From Lachnospiraceae bacterium (GTDB taxonomy: Bacteria > Bacillota > Clostridia > Lachnospirales > Lachnospiraceae), in contig JAGDCK010000193.1 in the NCBI GenBank assembly GCA_017958585.1, forward strand, positions 1 to 18,188: a DNA stretch of 18,188 nucleotides. Reading direction: 5' to 3'. Positions 15,477 to 18,188 of this stretch are shown piece by piece. Position numbers and translations under genes: made by a program. The notes beneath the pieces are model-generated. The model searched no databases. It was not told the origin of the DNA and saw only the letters and a program-made list of their open reading frames with translations. Numbering within the stretch: the stretch's first letter is position 1; each line of letters begins with the position of its first letter.

Positions 15477-15614
15477 ATCAAAAACACATAATAATTAATC
15501 CTCCATCCTTATTAACCCCATGATCATAACCGCCATTAAAGCGTTATGAACATATAAAATCTTCCCCTAAAAAGTAGAGGGCCCCGGAATGCGGAATCCG
15601 GGGTCTTTTACTTT
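15477..15614 (+). ncRNA. candidate small RNA
   Basis: From the predicted start after TAGAAT (15465-15470) to the terminator is about 135 bases, with no convincing coding frame. The only short frames, such as ATG 15520 with nine codons, lack a Shine-Dalgarno. It would hold a 9-bp hairpin with one bulge (15524-15549), three single-stranded C-rich stretches (TCCTCCATCC near 15499-15508, ACCCC near 15515-15519, TTCCCCT near 15562-15568), and a GC-rich terminator. Unpaired C-rich motifs are how many Firmicute small RNAs bind Shine-Dalgarno regions. This is a prediction from layout only. Confidence 0.4.
15580..15614. terminator. GC-rich, probably bidirectional terminator
   Basis: On the plus strand 15580-15588 pairs with 15597-15605 (nine bp, one G-T) around ATGCGGAA, followed by TTTTACTTT. 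On the minus strand the same CCCCGGA/TCCGGGG core follows the transglutaminase paralog stop by about 15 bases, and outer AAAGTA/TACTTT pairing leads into TTTTT. It can end both the candidate small RNA and the minus-strand gene. Confidence 0.75.
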
Positions 15615-15619
15615 GTATC

Positions 15620-17350
15620 TTAATAAGTATATACGTTGTGATAAATCCTGGTGTATCCTCCGCCCAGTCTCTCCAGCTGAAGTCCGATGGAAAGATGGTT
15701 CATTCCAAGCTTCTTGAGCGCGTCGTTTACAAATCCTGCCTCGAAGCTTCTGGTGGAATAAGCCTTCTCAACACTGCTCCACATGGATTCCGGGATAACT
15801 GTGTAAAAAGTCACCTCTCCGCTTCCGGCTGCCACCAGCTTCTCATAACAATCCTTGTAATAATCCTCCATGGTCTTTACCACTTCAGCTTCAGTTATCT
15901 TGTACTGCTTAAGCACCGAAGGATCAAGTTTGGACTCGTCAACGGTCTCTCCGTTTCCGTTTACGGCTACCTTCTCCTCCCCGGGTTTTCTGTCATTTTC
16001 CAGGGTTATGGGCTGTGAAGGATTGGGATTTATGATTCCCTCCAGTTCGTCAAGGGCTGTCCTTGTGGCATCCTCCAGTTCATTAAGTGCCTTCTCATAA
16101 TCATCATCTGTGATATCACCAGGGTCGCTCTCTGATCCTCCTGTAGATGTTCCATCCGCAGAATTTCCATCTGCAGAACCCGCTGCTTCACTGTCACTTC
16201 CCGTACTCTTCTTACCCACATACAGAGAATTGTTGCAGGGTGGAAGGTTTACTGAAAGCCCTGTCCTTACGTGAGTTGCCGCATAATCCGCATCGGATTT
16301 ATTGTAAAAATCATATGTGGCAGGGTCCGTATCATCCCAGGTCACATCCACATTGTAAAAGATTCCGTCCACGCAGATAATGTTCCATGCATGATTCTCG
16401 CCGGAATAACCCGTGCAATAATAGCAGGGCACATCCATCTCCATCATCAGATACTGAAAAGCTCTGGCATATCCTGCGCACACGCCCGAACCGTTTACAA
16501 GGGCAGAATAAGCACTTTGATTATAAGTAGCCGCAGCAGAATAATCCGCTCTCTGAACCAGTGCGTCATGGACATATTTTTCCTTGCTGGCCGTATCTGA
16601 AAATGTATTTGCCACACTCAGGATCGACTGAGCAGCCTCCTCAAATACTTCCTTTGCCCTGTCAAGGTCGTTTGCAAGAGAATTGTATTTCAAAATGATC
16701 TCAACACATTCTCCCGAACTTATATATTTTGCGGAATACGTGGTATCCAGATAAAAAAGCTCCGGATGGTCATTGTAAACCGCCTCAAACACAGTCTTTA
16801 CCTGGGAGACATTCATGGTCACCGCAGGATAAAAAGAAGAATTAAGCTCCAGCGCATTGGCATAGATCTGCCTGTAAAGAGTCTGACCGTCCTCTGAAAG
16901 CATCTCATAGAAGGGATACATGGTCACATCAAAGCTGTATTCCTCACCGGTGCTACCCTTTGAGAGAGAATTTTCCAGATTCTTTGCGGCTTCATCAGAG
17001 ATTTCTTCCCTGGATTCCTCGATGGAAGCAAGGCCGCTTCTGCCTGCCAGGTCATCAGGTGCGGATACTTTTCCGGCTTCAGGGGCCACATAACCGTTTC
17101 CGCCGTTTACGATCTCGGGAATACCTGATGCGCTACCCTCATCTGAGTTATTCAGCGCGTCATTTACCGCTCCGCTCACCACATTTCCAAGGCCCTCCTC
17201 GGAGATCTTGTTTGAGAGGTTTAGAGCTGAAGTAACCTTGTTTCCAAGCTTCACCGACAGCTCCGGGTTAATGGCGCAGGCCACCACCAGCGCACAGATA
17301 AGCGCGAATATGAACATTATGAACTTCAATATGCCCTTTACAAACTTCAC
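15620..17350 (-). CDS. transglutaminase-like exported protein (paralog B)
   Basis: Protein of 576 residues with an N-terminal hydrophobic segment (about 7-25) ending in LVVAC, a possible lipobox with Cys25; a plain membrane anchor is the alternative. A variable, Ser/Gly/Asp-rich stretch runs to about 135. Module 1 (about 138-210) has DHPELFYLD. The transglutaminase core (about 255-340) has the triad Cys291 in GVCAGYARAFQYLM, His320 in NHAWN and Asp335 in VDVTWDD. An acidic low-complexity linker (about 375-405) and a short charged helix lead to the C-terminal module (about 480-576). The three modules match paralog A. The start is GTG 17350 with GAGGAG eight bases upstream. It is 28 bases after the SMP-30-like gene and probably in its transcript. 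The substrate is unknown. Confidence 0.85.
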   Translation of the reverse strand: MKFVKGILKFIMFIFALICALVVACAINPELSVKLGNKVTSALNLSNKISEEGLGNVVSGAVNDALNNSDEGSASGIPEIVNGGNGYVAPEAGKVSAPDDLAGRSGLASIEESREEISDEAAKNLENSLSKGSTGEEYSFDVTMYPFYEMLSEDGQTLYRQIYANALELNSSFYPAVTMNVSQVKTVFEAVYNDHPELFYLDTTYSAKYISSGECVEIILKYNSLANDLDRAKEVFEEAAQSILSVANTFSDTASKEKYVHDALVQRADYSAAATYNQSAYSALVNGSGVCAGYARAFQYLMMEMDVPCYYCTGYSGENHAWNIICVDGIFYNVDVTWDDTDPATYDFYNKSDADYAATHVRTGLSVNLPPCNNSLYVGKKSTGSDSEAAGSADGNSADGTSTGGSESDPGDITDDDYEKALNELEDATRTALDELEGIINPNPSQPITLENDRKPGEEKVAVNGNGETVDESKLDPSVLKQYKITEAEVVKTMEDYYKDCYEKLVAAGSGEVTFYTVIPESMWSSVEKAYSTRSFEAGFVNDALKKLGMNHLSIGLQLERLGGGYTRIYHNVYTY

Positions 17351-17378
17351 TGATTACTCTCCTCTGCCATACTAAATA

Positions 17379-18188
17379 TTACATATAAATAGCATGACGA
17401 CCTATGATATAGAATTCCTTTCCGCTTCCGGCCAGTGTATACGCATCCTCGGGAACCGCATGCTCTGTCACAAGCTTACCGTTTACAAATCCGTACAGCT
17501 TGTCCTCCACGGTCCAGACAACGCCCTTTTCCCCTATCCAGGCGCCGTACTGACCTCTGAAAGCGATCTCTCTTTTGCCTGAGAGATTTCCGCCCTCGCT
17601 TACATCATAGATAAATGACCTTCTTGCGGCATCGTCTGTCACAACGCCTTTTTTGCCCGGAACGAAGGTGTCAAGCTTTATGCTCCTTGCCAGGTCACAT
17701 GTGCCCTCAAGAAGTGTTGCTCCGTCGGGACATCTGTAATAGGTCTCGATCTTTTTATCAATGATATTGTCAAAATATCCGGGATAATCAAGCTCCCCGG
17801 GTCTGATGACCGGAGCTGTTGCAGGAGGAGTGATCTCCTCTTTTTTAAGTGCCCACATACAGTCGAAGGGATCCTTTAAACTGATGGCATAAGCCTGCTC
17901 GCCTCTCTTAAAGAACCAGCTGAAAACAGGATGGTAGTTTTTAAAATCAAAAACATTCCTGCTCTCGCCCTTTTTGTGATTGATAAGTCCCGAATAATCC
18001 ACACCAACGATCATATTTCCCGCTCTGTCAAATGCAAGGGCCGAGGGGATAAAGTGTATATCAAAAATAGGCTTATAGATCTTTCTGTCCTTTAAATATA
18101 CAAAGATCTTCTTCGACAATTTGTCACACCAGTAGAGATTTCCCTTTTCATCAACCACCGCGCCCTGGGCAAAATCAAAGCCCTCGGC
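17379..18188 (-). CDS. SMP-30/gluconolactonase-like beta-propeller protein (5' end outside window)
   Basis: The last 269 codons of a minus-strand gene; the frame is open to the window edge, so the start is not seen. An internal GTG at 18158 is not the real start because the reading frame continues upstream with propeller-like sequence (AEGFDFAQGAVVDEKGNLYW). Repeated blade-like motifs are visible: VDEKGNLYWCDKLSKKIFVY, then SALAFDRAGNMIVG about 35 residues later, resembling the metal-binding lactonase/SMP-30 fold or NHL-type propellers. The C-terminal half is less typical (YGAWIGEKGVVWTVEDKLYG; ends GRHAIYM). Some such proteins hydrolyse sugar lactones, but no catalytic assignment is possible from this fragment. 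It precedes the transglutaminase paralog by 28 bases. Confidence 0.55.
   Translation of the reverse strand, partial: AEGFDFAQGAVVDEKGNLYWCDKLSKKIFVYLKDRKIYKPIFDIHFIPSALAFDRAGNMIVGVDYSGLINHKKGESRNVFDFKNYHPVFSWFFKRGEQAYAISLKDPFDCMWALKKEEITPPATAPVIRPGELDYPGYFDNIIDKKIETYYRCPDGATLLEGTCDLARSIKLDTFVPGKKGVVTDDAARRSFIYDVSEGGNLSGKREIAFRGQYGAWIGEKGVVWTVEDKLYGFVNGKLVTEHAVPEDAYTLAGSGKEFYIIGRHAIYM

Noticed and set aside
15469..15549. Short leader peptides at ATG 15469 and ATG 15520.
   Set aside because: The first lies within the -10 element, both are about nine codons, and neither has a Shine-Dalgarno.

Overview
The window reads as a chromosomal segment from an anaerobic Firmicute of the class Clostridia, most likely the Lachnospiraceae. 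The evidence is the gene order asp23-nusB-xseA-xseB-ispA-dxs-tlyA-nadK-argR-recN, which is the clostridial version of the Bacillus yqhY-nusB-...-recN cluster. Other pointers are frequent GTG/TTG starts, moderate GC, and secreted transglutaminase-like proteins of a kind common in gut and rumen clostridia. I see no tRNA, rRNA, CRISPR array, insertion sequence or prophage gene.

Layout. (1) 1-8823, minus strand: one compact housekeeping operon of ten genes, read right to left from a promoter at about 8883-8911. It starts with asp23 and nusB, continues with exonuclease VII (xseA, xseB), isoprenoid precursor and chain synthesis (dxs, ispA), tlyA, NAD kinase and the arginine repressor, and ends in recN, whose 3' end lies outside the window. 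Most junctions overlap or are under 45 bases. The folD gene that Bacillus has between nusB and xseA is absent; nadK sits between tlyA and argR. (2) 8895-11848, minus strand: prfC (release factor 3, TTG start) followed 35 bases later by a transglutaminase-like lipoprotein gene. (3) 11849-12118: a divergent promoter region. The trkA side has an unusually structured leader. (4) 12119-15337, plus strand: trkA, trkH and a short DtxR/MntR-type regulator, an apparent potassium-uptake operon closed by a strong intrinsic terminator. (5) 15401-15619: a gap holding a good extended -10 with an 11-bp-period direct repeat in front of it and a GC-rich terminator behind it, which together look like a small RNA gene. 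(6) 15620-18188, minus strand: a second transglutaminase-like exported protein, paralogous to the first, downstream of a partial SMP-30/gluconolactonase-like gene.

Most of the window is ordinary core genome. The places worth a second look are the candidate small RNA at about 15477-15614, the mutually exclusive stem-loops in the trkA leader, the mixed MntR/DtxR metal site in a K+-transport operon, and the two tripartite transglutaminase paralogs. All functional calls rest on motif reading, without database searches or computed alignments.
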